A stretch of 64,000 nucleotides of DNA, taken from Azonexaceae bacterium s22. Lineage in GTDB: Bacteria; Pseudomonadota; Gammaproteobacteria; Burkholderiales; Rhodocyclaceae. The notes below the pieces were generated by a model. The model did not search any database, was not told the origin of the DNA, and saw only the letters and a program-made list of their open reading frames with translations. The position numbers and the translations under genes were made by a program. The stretch lies in assembly GCA_016617495.1 (NCBI GenBank), contig WYCU01000005.1:124001-188000 (forward strand), in the 5' to 3' direction. Positions 19,677 through 27,728 of the stretch are shown piece by piece; positions within the stretch are counted from its first letter, which is position 1; every line of letters starts with the position of its first letter.

Positions 19677-20210
19677 ATGACCGAAGATCAAACAAATACC
19701 GAGAACAAGGCAGCGGAGGTCGCGCCTGCTGCCGAGGCCAAGCCGAGCAAGCCAAGCGCGGCCCCCAAGGCGGCTGCAAAGACGGCAGCCCCCGCGGCGA
19801 AGGCGAAAGCCGCGGCGCCCAAACCCGCACCGGCAGTGAAAGCGGCGCCTGCAGCCAAGGCGGCGAAGGCCGCAGCGCCGGCTGCCAGCGAGAAAAAACC
19901 AGCCGCCAAGGCGGCGCCGGCCGCAGCACCAAAGAAGGCGGGCAAGCTGGAGAAGGTGGCCAAAGCCGCCAAACCGAGTAAGGTCAAGAAACCCAAGCTG
20001 GTGCGCGACAGTTTCAGCATGCCGGAAAACGAATATCTGGCCATCGCGGTTTTGAAGAAGCGTCTGGCCGAATTGGGCGCCGGGGCGAAAAAGAGCGAAG
20101 TGCTGCGCGCCGGGGTGATGGTGCTCAAGGCCATGGACGACGCCGCGCTGGTGGCCACCCTGGGCATGGTCGAGCGGGTCAAGACCGGGCGGCCGTCCAA
20201 GAAGGGATAA
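19677..20210 (+). CDS. Ala/Lys/Pro-rich histone H1-like protein with C-terminal helical domain
   Basis: 177 residues in two parts. Residues about 15-110 are a low-complexity Ala, Lys, Pro tail with repeated KAAAP/AAKAAP units, like histone H1 and the AlgP/BphH1 type proteins that bind DNA. Residues about 110-177 are ordered: LVRDSFSMPENEYLAIAVLKK and KKSEVLRAGVMVLKAM look like a ribbon-helix-helix-type dimer domain, ending in the basic KTGRPSKKG. A good ribosome site AGGAGAG precedes the ATG. It is probably nucleoid associated or regulatory; it sits directly upstream of pstS with the Pho box in between. Confidence 0.75.
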   Translation: MTEDQTNTENKAAEVAPAAEAKPSKPSAAPKAAAKTAAPAAKAKAAAPKPAPAVKAAPAAKAAKAAAPAASEKKPAAKAAPAAAPKKAGKLEKVAKAAKPSKVKKPKLVRDSFSMPENEYLAIAVLKKRLAELGAGAKKSEVLRAGVMVLKAMDDAALVATLGMVERVKTGRPSKKG

Positions 20211-20227
20211 GTTCGGCCGGGTTTGGA

Positions 20228-20257
20228 TTGTTACAGCCTGTCATCGGGCTGTAACAA
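20228..20257 (+). promoter_or_regulatory. Pho box in an 11-bp perfect inverted repeat
   Basis: CTGTCAT-CGGG-CTGTAAC (20238-20255) matches the PhoB consensus CTGTCAT-N4-CTGTCAT in 12 of 14 half-site positions. It is embedded in a perfect inverted repeat, TTGTTACAGCC (20228-20238) and GGCTGTAACAA (20247-20257), so a third half-site reads on the opposite strand. It is 55 bp upstream of the pstS ATG, the normal place for PhoB activation. Confidence 0.85.
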
Positions 20258-20312
20258 ACGGGCGCTAACCTGCACAGCGTTGCTTATTCCAACTATGTGC
20301 AGGAGTTGCCCC

Positions 20313-21314
20313 ATGTTCAAGCAGTCCAAGCTCGTTTCCGTTCTGGCCGTGGCCGGTATGGCGCTTTTCGGTGCCCAGGCCGCGCAGGCGCAGGTCGTCA
20401 AGGTCGATGGCTCTTCCACGGTGTATCCGATCACCGAAGCGGTGGCCGAAGAGTTCCAGAAGGCCAAGAAAAACGCCATCAAGGTGACGGTTGGCATTTC
20501 CGGTACCGGCGGCGGCTTCAAGAAGTTCTGCCGTGGCGAGATCGATATCGCCAACGCCTCCCGCCCGATCCTTAAGAAGGAAATGGATGCCTGCAAGGAA
20601 GCGGGTATCGAATACATCGAACTGCCGGTCGCCTTCGATGCGCTGACCGTGGTGATGAACCCCAAGAACACCTTCCTCAAGGAGCTGACCGTCGAGCAGC
20701 TGAAGGCGATCTGGGAACCCGCTGCCCAGGGCAAGATTACCCGCTGGAACCAGGTCAATCCGGCCTGGCCCGATGCGCCGATCAAGCTGTTCGGCGCCGG
20801 CGCCGATTCCGGCACTTTCGATTACTTCACCGAAGCCGTCGTCGGCAAGGCCAAGTCCTCGCGCGGCGACTACACCGCTTCCGAAGACGACAACGTGCTG
20901 GTGCAGGGTGTCTCCCGTGACGTCAATGCCATCGGTTACTTCGGCTACGCTTACTATGCCGAAAACACCGGCAAGCTGAAGGCCGTGCCCATCGTCGAAA
21001 AGGCCGGCAAGCCGGCCGTGCTGCCCTCCGAAGACAGCGTCATCAAGGGCACCTACCAGCCGCTGTCGCGCCCGATCTTCATCTACATCAACCCGAAGTC
21101 GCTGGAAAAGGCGGAAGTTCGCGAGTTCATCGATTTCTACATGAAGAACGCCTCCAAGCTGACCAAGGAAGTGAAGTACGTGCCGCTGCCGGCCAAGGCT
21201 TACACGGTCAACATGGAACACGTGGAAAAGAAGAAGAAGGGCACGGTGTTCGGCGGTACGGCTGAAGTCGGCATCACCATCGAAGAGCTGCAAAAGCGCG
21301 AGGCCAAGCTGTAA
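20313..21314 (+). CDS. pstS: Phosphate ABC transporter periplasmic binding protein
   Basis: 333-residue periplasmic phosphate receptor. ATG 20313 follows AGGAG and starts a clear signal peptide (MFKQSKLVSVLAVAGMALFG) with cleavage expected after AQAAQA. The mature start VKVDGSSTVYPITEAV and the phosphate-binding loops GISGTGGGFKKFC and GADSGTFDYF are typical. The open frame starts 30 codons further upstream inside the Pho box region and is not the real start. First gene of pstSCAB-phoU-phoBR. Confidence 0.97.
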   Translation: MFKQSKLVSVLAVAGMALFGAQAAQAQVVKVDGSSTVYPITEAVAEEFQKAKKNAIKVTVGISGTGGGFKKFCRGEIDIANASRPILKKEMDACKEAGIEYIELPVAFDALTVVMNPKNTFLKELTVEQLKAIWEPAAQGKITRWNQVNPAWPDAPIKLFGAGADSGTFDYFTEAVVGKAKSSRGDYTASEDDNVLVQGVSRDVNAIGYFGYAYYAENTGKLKAVPIVEKAGKPAVLPSEDSVIKGTYQPLSRPIFIYINPKSLEKAEVREFIDFYMKNASKLTKEVKYVPLPAKAYTVNMEHVEKKKKGTVFGGTAEVGITIEELQKREAKL

Positions 21315-21332
21315 TTTTTGTGCCGATCCCCC

Positions 21333-21364
21333 AAAAGCCCGGCACCGAAAGGGCCGGGCTTTTA
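21333..21364 (+). terminator. Intrinsic terminator between pstS and pstC
   Basis: AAAAGCCCGGC and GCCGGGCTTTT pair around a 9-base loop and end in a T run, 18 bp after the pstS stop. It probably works as a partial terminator so that PstS is made in excess over the membrane subunits. Confidence 0.8.
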
Positions 21365-21381
21365 TCATAGGAATTCCCATC

Positions 21382-22332
21382 GTGAATTCACAAGCCATGT
21401 CTGCAAACAATCCCTCTGACCTGCCGGTGGTCAGCGACCGCCTGGCCAAGAATGCCATGCGCAATGTCAGCGAGCGCCTGATCGAAGCGCTGCTGCTGGG
21501 CGCCGCTGCGGTGTCCGTGCTGACGACGGTCGGCATCGTCTATGTGCTCGTTTCCGAGTCCATCCACTTTTTCCAGCAGGTCAGCATCGTCGATTTCCTG
21601 ACCGATACCCAATGGACGCCGCTGTTTGACGATGCCCACTTCGGCATCATGGTGCTGGTGTCGGGCACCGTGGTTTCCTCGCTGGTTGCGCTGAGCGTGG
21701 CCATTCCGATGGGCACCATCATCGCCATCTACCTCTCCGAATTCGCCAATTCCAAGGTGCGCGAAATCGCCAAGCCGATTCTCGAACTGCTCGGCGGCAT
21801 CCCGACCATCGTGTTCGGTTACTTCGCGCTGCTCGTCGTGACGCCGGTCCTGCAAGTGATCTTGCCCGAACTGCCCGGTTTCTCGCTGCTTTCCGCCGGT
21901 CTGGTGATGGGCATCATGATCGTGCCCTACATCGCTTCGCTGTCCGAAGATGCCATGCGCGCCGTGCCGATGAGCCTGCGCGAAGGCGCCTATGCGATGG
22001 GTTCCACACGCCTTTACACGGCGCTGCACGTGGTCGTGCCGGCCGCCTTCTCCGGGCTGGCCGCGTCCTACATCCTGGCCATCTCCCGTGCCGTGGGCGA
22101 AACGATGATTCTCGCCGTCGCCGCCGGCATGCAACCGAACCTGACCTGGAACCCGATGGAACCGGCCGCCACCATCACCTCCTACATCGTTCAGGTGGCG
22201 CTGGGCGATCTGCCGCACGGCTCGATCGGCTACCTGACCATCTTCGCCGCCGGCCTGACCCTGCTGTTGATTACGCTGGTCTTCAACATCCTCGGCCAGT
22301 GGCTGCGTGCCAAATTCCGGGAGAACTACTGA
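21382..22332 (+). CDS. pstC: Phosphate ABC transporter permease PstC
   Basis: 316-residue inner-membrane permease with six predicted helices. The permease EAA-type loop is visible as LREGAYAMGSTRLYTALHVVVP, and AISRAVGETMILAVAAG is the PstC-specific stretch. The start is taken as GTG 21382, because AGGAA lies the right distance upstream; an ATG at 21397 is the alternative. The stop overlaps the pstA ATG by one base. Confidence 0.95.
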   Translation: MNSQAMSANNPSDLPVVSDRLAKNAMRNVSERLIEALLLGAAAVSVLTTVGIVYVLVSESIHFFQQVSIVDFLTDTQWTPLFDDAHFGIMVLVSGTVVSSLVALSVAIPMGTIIAIYLSEFANSKVREIAKPILELLGGIPTIVFGYFALLVVTPVLQVILPELPGFSLLSAGLVMGIMIVPYIASLSEDAMRAVPMSLREGAYAMGSTRLYTALHVVVPAAFSGLAASYILAISRAVGETMILAVAAGMQPNLTWNPMEPAATITSYIVQVALGDLPHGSIGYLTIFAAGLTLLLITLVFNILGQWLRAKFRENY

Positions 22333-23255
22333 TGCAACCGCTGACCACCGAACAAATCCGCGCCGTCATCGCGCGCGGCAAGCTCAAGGACACGATCTTC
22401 AAGGCGCTCGGCCTGTTCTGCTTGTCGATTGGCCTCCTGGTCATCGTCGCGCTGATCGTCGACATGTTCATCAAGGGCTCGGAGCGCTTCACCCTCGATT
22501 TCTTCATGAACTTCGCCTCGCGCCGCGCCACGCAAGCCGGCATCCTCTCGGCCTGGGTCGGCTCGCTGCTGGTCATGCTGGTCACGGCGCTCGCAGCCGT
22601 GCCGCTCGGCGTGGCCGCCGGCCTTTACCTTGAGGAATACGCCAAGCGCAACTGGCTGACGCACATCATCGAAGTGAACATCAGCAACCTGGCGGCGGTG
22701 CCGTCCATCGTCTATGGCCTGCTGGCGCTCGGCATCTTCGTGTACCAGTTCGGTTTCGGGCAGAGCATCCTCTCCGCCGGCCTGACGCTGGCGCTGCTCA
22801 TCCTGCCGATCATCATCGTCGCCACCCGCGAAGCAATCCGCGCCATTCCGGCGATGATCCGCGAAGGCTCGATGGCCGTCGGCGCGACGCGCTGGCAGAC
22901 CTGCCGCTACCACATCATCCCCTACGCCATGCCTGGCATCCTGACCGGCGTCATCATCGGCCTCGCCCGCGCCATCGGCGAAACGGCGCCGATCATCACC
23001 ATCGGCGCGCTCACCTTCATCGCCTTCCTGCCGCCCGTGCCCTTCACCGGCGAACCGCCGGCCGGGCTGTTCGAATGGGTGATGTCGCCCTTCACCGTGA
23101 TGCCGATCCAGATCTTCAACTGGACCTCGCGGCCCGACCCGGCCTTCGAGGTCAACGCTGCCGCCGCCGGCTTCGTGCTGATGGTCATGGTGCTCAGCAT
23201 GAACGCCGTGGCGATTTACCTGCGCTACAAGATGCGCAAGAACATTAAATGGTAA
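22332..23255 (+). CDS. pstA: Phosphate ABC transporter permease PstA
   Basis: 307-residue partner permease of PstC. Family marks include SNLAAVPSIVYGLLALGIFV, the coupling loop MIREGSMAVGATRWQTCRYH and LARAIGETAPIITIGA. The ATG shares a base with the pstC stop. The stop codon TAA lies on the first bases of repeat copy R3, so the repeat begins exactly at the end of this gene. Confidence 0.96.
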   Translation: MQPLTTEQIRAVIARGKLKDTIFKALGLFCLSIGLLVIVALIVDMFIKGSERFTLDFFMNFASRRATQAGILSAWVGSLLVMLVTALAAVPLGVAAGLYLEEYAKRNWLTHIIEVNISNLAAVPSIVYGLLALGIFVYQFGFGQSILSAGLTLALLILPIIIVATREAIRAIPAMIREGSMAVGATRWQTCRYHIIPYAMPGILTGVIIGLARAIGETAPIITIGALTFIAFLPPVPFTGEPPAGLFEWVMSPFTVMPIQIFNWTSRPDPAFEVNAAAAGFVLMVMVLSMNAVAIYLRYKMRKNIKW

Positions 23256-23291
23256 TTGTCGCGGTCGACCCCGAAAAACAGCCAAAAATCG
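23254..23291 (-). repeat. Dispersed repeat, copy R3 (pstA/pstB spacer)
   Basis: On the plus strand it reads AATTGTCGCGGTCGAC, then CCCGAAAAACAGCC and AAAAATCG: the core followed by two A5 tracts 10 bp apart. This copy is the best consensus example. It forms nearly the whole pstA-pstB spacer and includes the pstA stop. A TTG within it is in frame with pstB, but ATG 23313 is the better start. Confidence 0.88.
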
Positions 23292-23312
23292 AATATTGAA
23301 ATGGAGTCTCAG

Positions 23313-24092
23313 ATGCAGATTCACGATAACCCGGCACTCAAGGCCGAAGCCCGCAACCTCAACTTCTATTACGGCGAGGCCAAGGCGCTCAAGGGCATCA
23401 ACATGCCGATCTACGACAAGAAGGTAACCGCGCTGATCGGCCCTTCCGGTTGTGGCAAATCAACCTACCTGCGCAGCTTCAACCGCATGCACGATCTCTA
23501 CCCGGGCAACCGCTACGAGGGCGAAATCCGCTTCTTCCCGGACAACACCAACCTGCTGTCGCCGGAAGTCGACCCCATCGAAGTGCGCATGCGCGTCGGC
23601 ATGGTCTTCCAGAAGCCGAACCCCTTCCCCAAGTCGATCTACGAGAACGTCGCCTACGGCCTGCGCGTGCGCGGCGAGAACAACAAGCGCGTGCTGGACG
23701 ACAAGGTCGAGCATGCCCTGAAAGGCGGCGCGCTGTGGGATGAGGTGAAGGATCGCCTGAACGAACTGGCCTCCAATCTTTCCGGCGGTCAGCAGCAGCG
23801 TCTGTGCATTGCCCGCGCGCTGGCCACCGATCCGGAGCTCTTGCTGTTCGACGAGCCGACCTCGGCGCTCGACCCGATTGCCACGGCCGCCATCGAGGAA
23901 CTGGTGCACGAACTGAAGAAGCGCGTGACCATTCTGATCGTGACGCACAACATGCAGCAGGCGGCGCGTGTCTCGGACTACACTGCCTACATGTTCCTCG
24001 GCGAGATGATCGAATTCGGCAAAACCGACGAGATCTTCCTCAAGCCGAAGGACAAGCGTACTGAAGACTACATTACCGGCCGCATGGGCTGA
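23313..24092 (+). CDS. pstB: Phosphate ABC transporter ATP-binding protein
   Basis: 259-residue ATPase of the Pst importer. Walker A is [16 protein letters not shown], the Q-loop [19 protein letters not shown], the signature [15 protein letters not shown] and Walker [15 protein letters not shown]; the switch His is in [13 protein letters not shown] 23313 (MQIHDNP) is chosen because GGAG lies 6 bp upstream and the length then equals E. coli PstB (257); the open frame begins within repeat R3. Confidence 0.96.
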   Translation: MQIHDNPALKAEARNLNFYYGEAKALKGINMPIYDKKVTALIGPSGCGKSTYLRSFNRMHDLYPGNRYEGEIRFFPDNTNLLSPEVDPIEVRMRVGMVFQKPNPFPKSIYENVAYGLRVRGENNKRVLDDKVEHALKGGALWDEVKDRLNELASNLSGGQQQRLCIARALATDPELLLFDEPTSALDPIATAAIEELVHELKKRVTILIVTHNMQQAARVSDYTAYMFLGEMIEFGKTDEIFLKPKDKRTEDYITGRMG

Positions 24093-24204
24093 TGCCACTT
24101 CGCCATGCGCCGCTACTTGGTCGACCCGCCTTGCCGTGCCCATGCACCGTCGGCGGCTCGTCTTCGCATCCCGGTGTTTGGTGAAATGAAATAAAGGATA
24201 CGAA

Positions 24205-24897
24205 ATGAACGACAGCGCACATCTTTCCAGCCAGTTCGACGAAGATCTCAGCCGCTTGCGTACCCACGTGCTGCAAATGGGCGGGTTGGTCGAAACGCAG
24301 GTGTCGGCCGCCATCGATGCCTACAGCACGGGCGAGGTCAGCAGCGTCAAGCACATCGTCGAGACCGACCGTCGCATCAATGATCTCGAAATCGCCATTG
24401 ACGACGACTGCGCCCACATCATCGCCAAGCGCCAGCCGGCAGCGTCCGACCTGCGCCTGGTGTTCGGCATCAGCAAGATCGTCACCGATCTGGAGCGGGC
24501 CGGCGACGAAGCCAAGAAAATCGCCAAGGGTGTGCGCCGCATCTACGAAGCCGGGCAGGTGCCGTCGCAATTCGGCATCGGCGTTCGCCATATCGCCGAA
24601 GCGGCCCTGCACATGGTGCGCGATGCCCTCGATGCCTTCGCCCGCCTCGATGTCGAGCAGGCACATCGCGTCATCAACGCCGATGCCAACGTCGACGTCG
24701 AGTTCAAATCCATCGTCCGCCAGCTGATCACGCACATGATGGAAGATCCGCGGACCATCACGACCTCCATCGACATCATCTGGATTGCCCGCGCCGTCGA
24801 GCGCATCGGTGATCACGCCAAGAACATCGCCGAACACGTCGTGTTCATCGTCGAAGGCCGCGACATCCGCCATCCGCCCAAGGAGCAGAAGGCATGA
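24205..24897 (+). CDS. phoU: Phosphate transport system regulator
   Basis: 230-residue all-helical negative regulator that links Pst transport to PhoR. It consists of two PhoU three-helix bundles, each with a metal-binding E/D-rich helix: DLERAGDEAKKIAKG in the first and RAVERIGDHAKNIAEHV in the second. AAAGGA precedes the ATG by a normal distance. Its stop overlaps the phoB start (ATGA). The 112 bp between pstB and phoU show no clear signal. Confidence 0.96.
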   Translation: MNDSAHLSSQFDEDLSRLRTHVLQMGGLVETQVSAAIDAYSTGEVSSVKHIVETDRRINDLEIAIDDDCAHIIAKRQPAASDLRLVFGISKIVTDLERAGDEAKKIAKGVRRIYEAGQVPSQFGIGVRHIAEAALHMVRDALDAFARLDVEQAHRVINADANVDVEFKSIVRQLITHMMEDPRTITTSIDIIWIARAVERIGDHAKNIAEHVVFIVEGRDIRHPPKEQKA

Positions 24898-25598
24898 CAC
24901 CCACGATTCTGGTTGTCGAGGATGAGCCGGCCATTCAGGAGCTCATCGTCATCAACCTCAAGCACGCCGGCTTTCTCGCCGTGCGTGCCAGCAGCGCCGA
25001 AGAGGCCGAATCGGCGATCCGTGCCGCGCTGCCCGATCTGGTGCTGCTCGACTGGATGCTGCCCGGCCAATCCGGCGTCGCGCTGGCCAAGAAAATCCGC
25101 GGCGACGAGCGCACCCGCGACCTGCCGATCATCATGCTCACCGCGCGTGTGCATGAAGAAGACAAGGTGCAGGGCCTGGAGGCCGGTGCCGACGATTATG
25201 TGACCAAGCCTTTCTCGCCAAAAGAACTGGTCGCCCGCGTGCGCGCTGTGCTGCGTCGCCGCGCTCCGCATCTCGCTGGCGAAGCCGTGGAGATCGGCAA
25301 TCTGGCGCTCAATCCGGCCACGCATCGCGTGCTGGCCGCCGGTCAGCCGGTCGAACTGGGGCCGACGGAGTTCCGCCTGCTGTTCTTCTTCATGACCCAC
25401 GCCGAGCGCGTCTACACGCGCGCCCAGTTGCTCGATGAAGTCTGGGGCGACCATGTGTTCATCGAGGAGCGCACGGTCGATGTCCATATCCGCCGCCTGC
25501 GCGCTGCGCTGGAACCGACCGGGCATCACGAGTGGATCGAAACCGTTCGCGGCACGGGCTATCGTTTCCGGGGAGCGGCGGCTTGTCCGGCGAGCTGA
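24894..25598 (+). CDS. phoB: Phosphate response regulator PhoB
   Basis: 234-residue OmpR-type regulator. The receiver domain has acidic pocket residues in VVEDEPA, the phospho-acceptor Asp53 in LLDWMLPG, Thr in MLTARV and the switch Lys in VTKPFSPKEL. The C-terminal winged helix ends VDVHIRRLRAALEP and TVRGTGYRF. It presumably binds the Pho boxes at 20.2 kb and the candidates at 47.3 and 50.7 kb. It is translationally coupled to phoU (ATGA) and overlaps the start of phoR. Confidence 0.97.
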   Translation: MTPTILVVEDEPAIQELIVINLKHAGFLAVRASSAEEAESAIRAALPDLVLLDWMLPGQSGVALAKKIRGDERTRDLPIIMLTARVHEEDKVQGLEAGADDYVTKPFSPKELVARVRAVLRRRAPHLAGEAVEIGNLALNPATHRVLAAGQPVELGPTEFRLLFFFMTHAERVYTRAQLLDEVWGDHVFIEERTVDVHIRRLRAALEPTGHHEWIETVRGTGYRFRGAAACPAS

Positions 25599-26875
25599 TC
25601 CGCGCCGTCCTGCTGGCCTGCCTGGCCGCGCTGATCGCGCTGCCTGTCGGTCATTTCGCCGCACCGTGGATGGGCTGGACGCTGTTCTGCGTCAGCCTGG
25701 GCTTGCAACTGGCGTTCCATTTCCGCAATTTCGCCCGCCTGGACCGCTGGTCGCGGGCGCCGGTGGTCGATGCCAGCCTCGAGGGCGCTGGAGCCTGGGA
25801 CGGTGTTTTCGGGCGCCTTTACCGACACGAAAAGGATTTGCGCGCGCAGATCGACCAGCGCGACCGCGAAATCGCCATGCTCATCGCCGCCGGACAGGCG
25901 CTGACCGATGGCGTGGTGCTGCTTGACCGCAACGATCAGATTCTCTTCTGCAACCGTACGGCGGAAATGCAGCTCGGGCTGGTCATCCGTACCGACCGTG
26001 GCCAGCCGATCATGAATCTGGTGCGCCGCCCGGAATTCGTGGCCTACCTCAAGGCCGCCGATTTCACCCAGCCGCTCACGCTGCGCTCGGATCGTGCCGA
26101 AGACCGGGTGCTGTCGATCTACGTGATCCCTTATGCCGGCGACCGCCGCCTCATGCAGATCAAGGATGTGACGCAGACCGATCGCCTGGACCGCATGCGC
26201 CGCGATTTCGTCGCCAATGTGTCGCACGAACTGCGCACCCCGCTGACCGTCCTCGCCGGCTTCCTTGAAACCTTGCAGGAAATCGAGGTCGACCGCGACG
26301 AACGCATGCGCTACCTGTCGCTGATGAGTGAGCAGTCCCAACGCATGCAATCCATCGTTCAGGATCTGCTGACGCTGTCATCCATCGAGTCGGCCCCGCC
26401 GCCGGAAAACGAGTTGGTGGACATGGCGACACTGCTCGACAAACTGCGTCGCGATGCCGAAGCCCTTTCCGGCGGCAAGCATCAAATCGTCGTCGACAGC
26501 GACGGGCGCGGCGATCTGCGCGGTTCCGCCGCCGAACTGACCAGCGCCTTCGGCAATCTGGTCGGCAATGCCGTGCGCTACACCCCGGCCGGTGGCACCG
26601 TGCGGCTGGTCTGGAAAGCTTCGCCGCAAGGTGCGGAGTTTGCCGTCGAAGATACCGGGATCGGCATCGATCCCAAGCACATCCCGCGGCTGACCGAGCG
26701 CTTTTACCGCGTCGACCGCGGGCGCTCGCGCGATGCGGGCGGTACCGGCCTGGGGCTGGCTATCGTCAAGCATTCGCTCAACCGGCATCAGGCACAACTG
26801 GACATCACCAGCACGCCGGGCAAGGGCAGCCGTTTCGCCGCCCGTTTTCCGGCCAGCCGCGTTGCCGATGCCTGA
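25583..26875 (+). CDS. phoR: Phosphate sensor kinase PhoR
   Basis: Membrane histidine kinase that phosphorylates PhoB. Order: two hydrophobic helices (about 5-47), a PAS domain (ALTDGVVLLDRNDQILFCN), HisKA with His215 in VANVSHELRTPL, and an HATPase with GNAVRYTPAGG, EDTGIGIDPKHIP and GGTGLGLAIVKH. No ATG fits; TTG 25583 is preceded by GGGGAG and gives 430 residues, the E. coli length, with a 16-bp overlap with phoB. A frame-internal ATG at 25532 would add unrelated residues inside phoB. Confidence 0.92.
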   Translation: MSGELIRAVLLACLAALIALPVGHFAAPWMGWTLFCVSLGLQLAFHFRNFARLDRWSRAPVVDASLEGAGAWDGVFGRLYRHEKDLRAQIDQRDREIAMLIAAGQALTDGVVLLDRNDQILFCNRTAEMQLGLVIRTDRGQPIMNLVRRPEFVAYLKAADFTQPLTLRSDRAEDRVLSIYVIPYAGDRRLMQIKDVTQTDRLDRMRRDFVANVSHELRTPLTVLAGFLETLQEIEVDRDERMRYLSLMSEQSQRMQSIVQDLLTLSSIESAPPPENELVDMATLLDKLRRDAEALSGGKHQIVVDSDGRGDLRGSAAELTSAFGNLVGNAVRYTPAGGTVRLVWKASPQGAEFAVEDTGIGIDPKHIPRLTERFYRVDRGRSRDAGGTGLGLAIVKHSLNRHQAQLDITSTPGKGSRFAARFPASRVADA

Positions 26876-26952
26876 ATGCGGCGCCCGGTCGCTGGACCGC
26901 GGCCAGCGGCGCTGGTTACACTGAGCGCTGACCCTTTTTCCAGCACCCCGTC

Positions 26953-27645
26953 ATGCGCCACCTGCTCGTTTGCCTGATTGCCTTCTTTTTTACCGCTGCG
27001 GCGCCGCTTGCGGTGGGCGCGGAAAACCTCAAAAGCCTGCAACAGGCGGCAGCCAAAGGCGATGCCAAGGCGCAATACCGCCTGGGTGACCGCTACGATC
27101 TCGGCGAGGGCGTGACGCAGGATTACGCCGAAGCGGTAAAGTGGTACCGCAAAGCCGCGGAGCAAGGCCATGCCGACGCCCAGTTTGCGCTGGCCGAGAT
27201 GTACAAGAACGGCGACGGCGTCGCCAAGGATTTACAGGAAGCGCTCAAGTGGTACCGCAAGGCCGCTGACCAGGGACAGCCGGGCGCGCAATTGCTGCTC
27301 GGCGTGATGTATGAAGGCGGCAACGGCGTTGCGGTGGATATGGCGGAAGCTGCGCGCTGGTATCGCCTATCCGCCGGGAACGGCGATGCCCGCGCCCAGT
27401 TGCTGCTGGGCAATCTCTACAACAGCGGCCAGGGTGTGCCGCGCAACGCGGTGGCGGCCTATGCGCTATACACCGTGTCCGCCGAAAACGTGGCGCAGGG
27501 CAATCCCGCCCTCGGGCACCGCAACGACTTGGTTCGCACCATGAGCCCGGCCGATATCGAACGCGCCCAAACCCTCGCCCGCGAAATGAAGCGCCCGGGC
27601 AATCTGCTCCCGGCGCTCGACCGTCACCTCAAACAAGCCGCCTAA
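26953..27645 (+). CDS. Exported Sel1-repeat protein
   Basis: 230-residue protein with a signal peptide (MRHLLVCLIAFFFTAAAPLA, cleavage near VGA). Four Sel1-type TPR repeats of 36 residues follow, each shaped like GDAKAQYRLGDRYDLGEGV and YAEAVKWYRKAAEQG. Such repeats act as protein-protein scaffolds in the periplasm. The last 50 residues are not repetitive. It lies 77 bp after phoR and may be read from the same transcript, but the function is unknown. Confidence 0.85.
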   Translation: MRHLLVCLIAFFFTAAAPLAVGAENLKSLQQAAAKGDAKAQYRLGDRYDLGEGVTQDYAEAVKWYRKAAEQGHADAQFALAEMYKNGDGVAKDLQEALKWYRKAADQGQPGAQLLLGVMYEGGNGVAVDMAEAARWYRLSAGNGDARAQLLLGNLYNSGQGVPRNAVAAYALYTVSAENVAQGNPALGHRNDLVRTMSPADIERAQTLAREMKRPGNLLPALDRHLKQAA

Positions 27646-27654
27646 GCCGCGCTA

Positions 27655-27691
27655 GTTTTTTGCCTGTTTTTGAAGGTCGACCGCGACAATT
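27655..27691 (+). repeat. Dispersed repeat, copy R4 (convergent spacer)
   Basis: AGTTTTTTGCCTG, a second T5 tract, then GAAGGTCGACCGCGACAATT. It lies between the convergent ends of the Sel1 gene and the sigma-54-type regulator, outside any coding sequence. Confidence 0.85.
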
Positions 27692-27728
27692 GGCAAAAAG
27701 CTGGTTTGGCGCGCCCTCCTTGCTGCCG

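Noticed and set aside
23256-23312. Upstream TTG start for PstB within repeat R3
   Set aside because: Would add residues encoded by the repeat only; ATG 23313 has a GGAG and gives the family length.
26283-26300. GGTCGACCGCGAC inside phoR
   Set aside because: Perfect 12-bp core, but no T tracts; it encodes Val-Asp-Arg-Asp with the preferred codons, so chance is likely.
26703-26716. GTCGACCGCGGG inside phoR
   Set aside because: Only 10 bp of core and no A/T arm.
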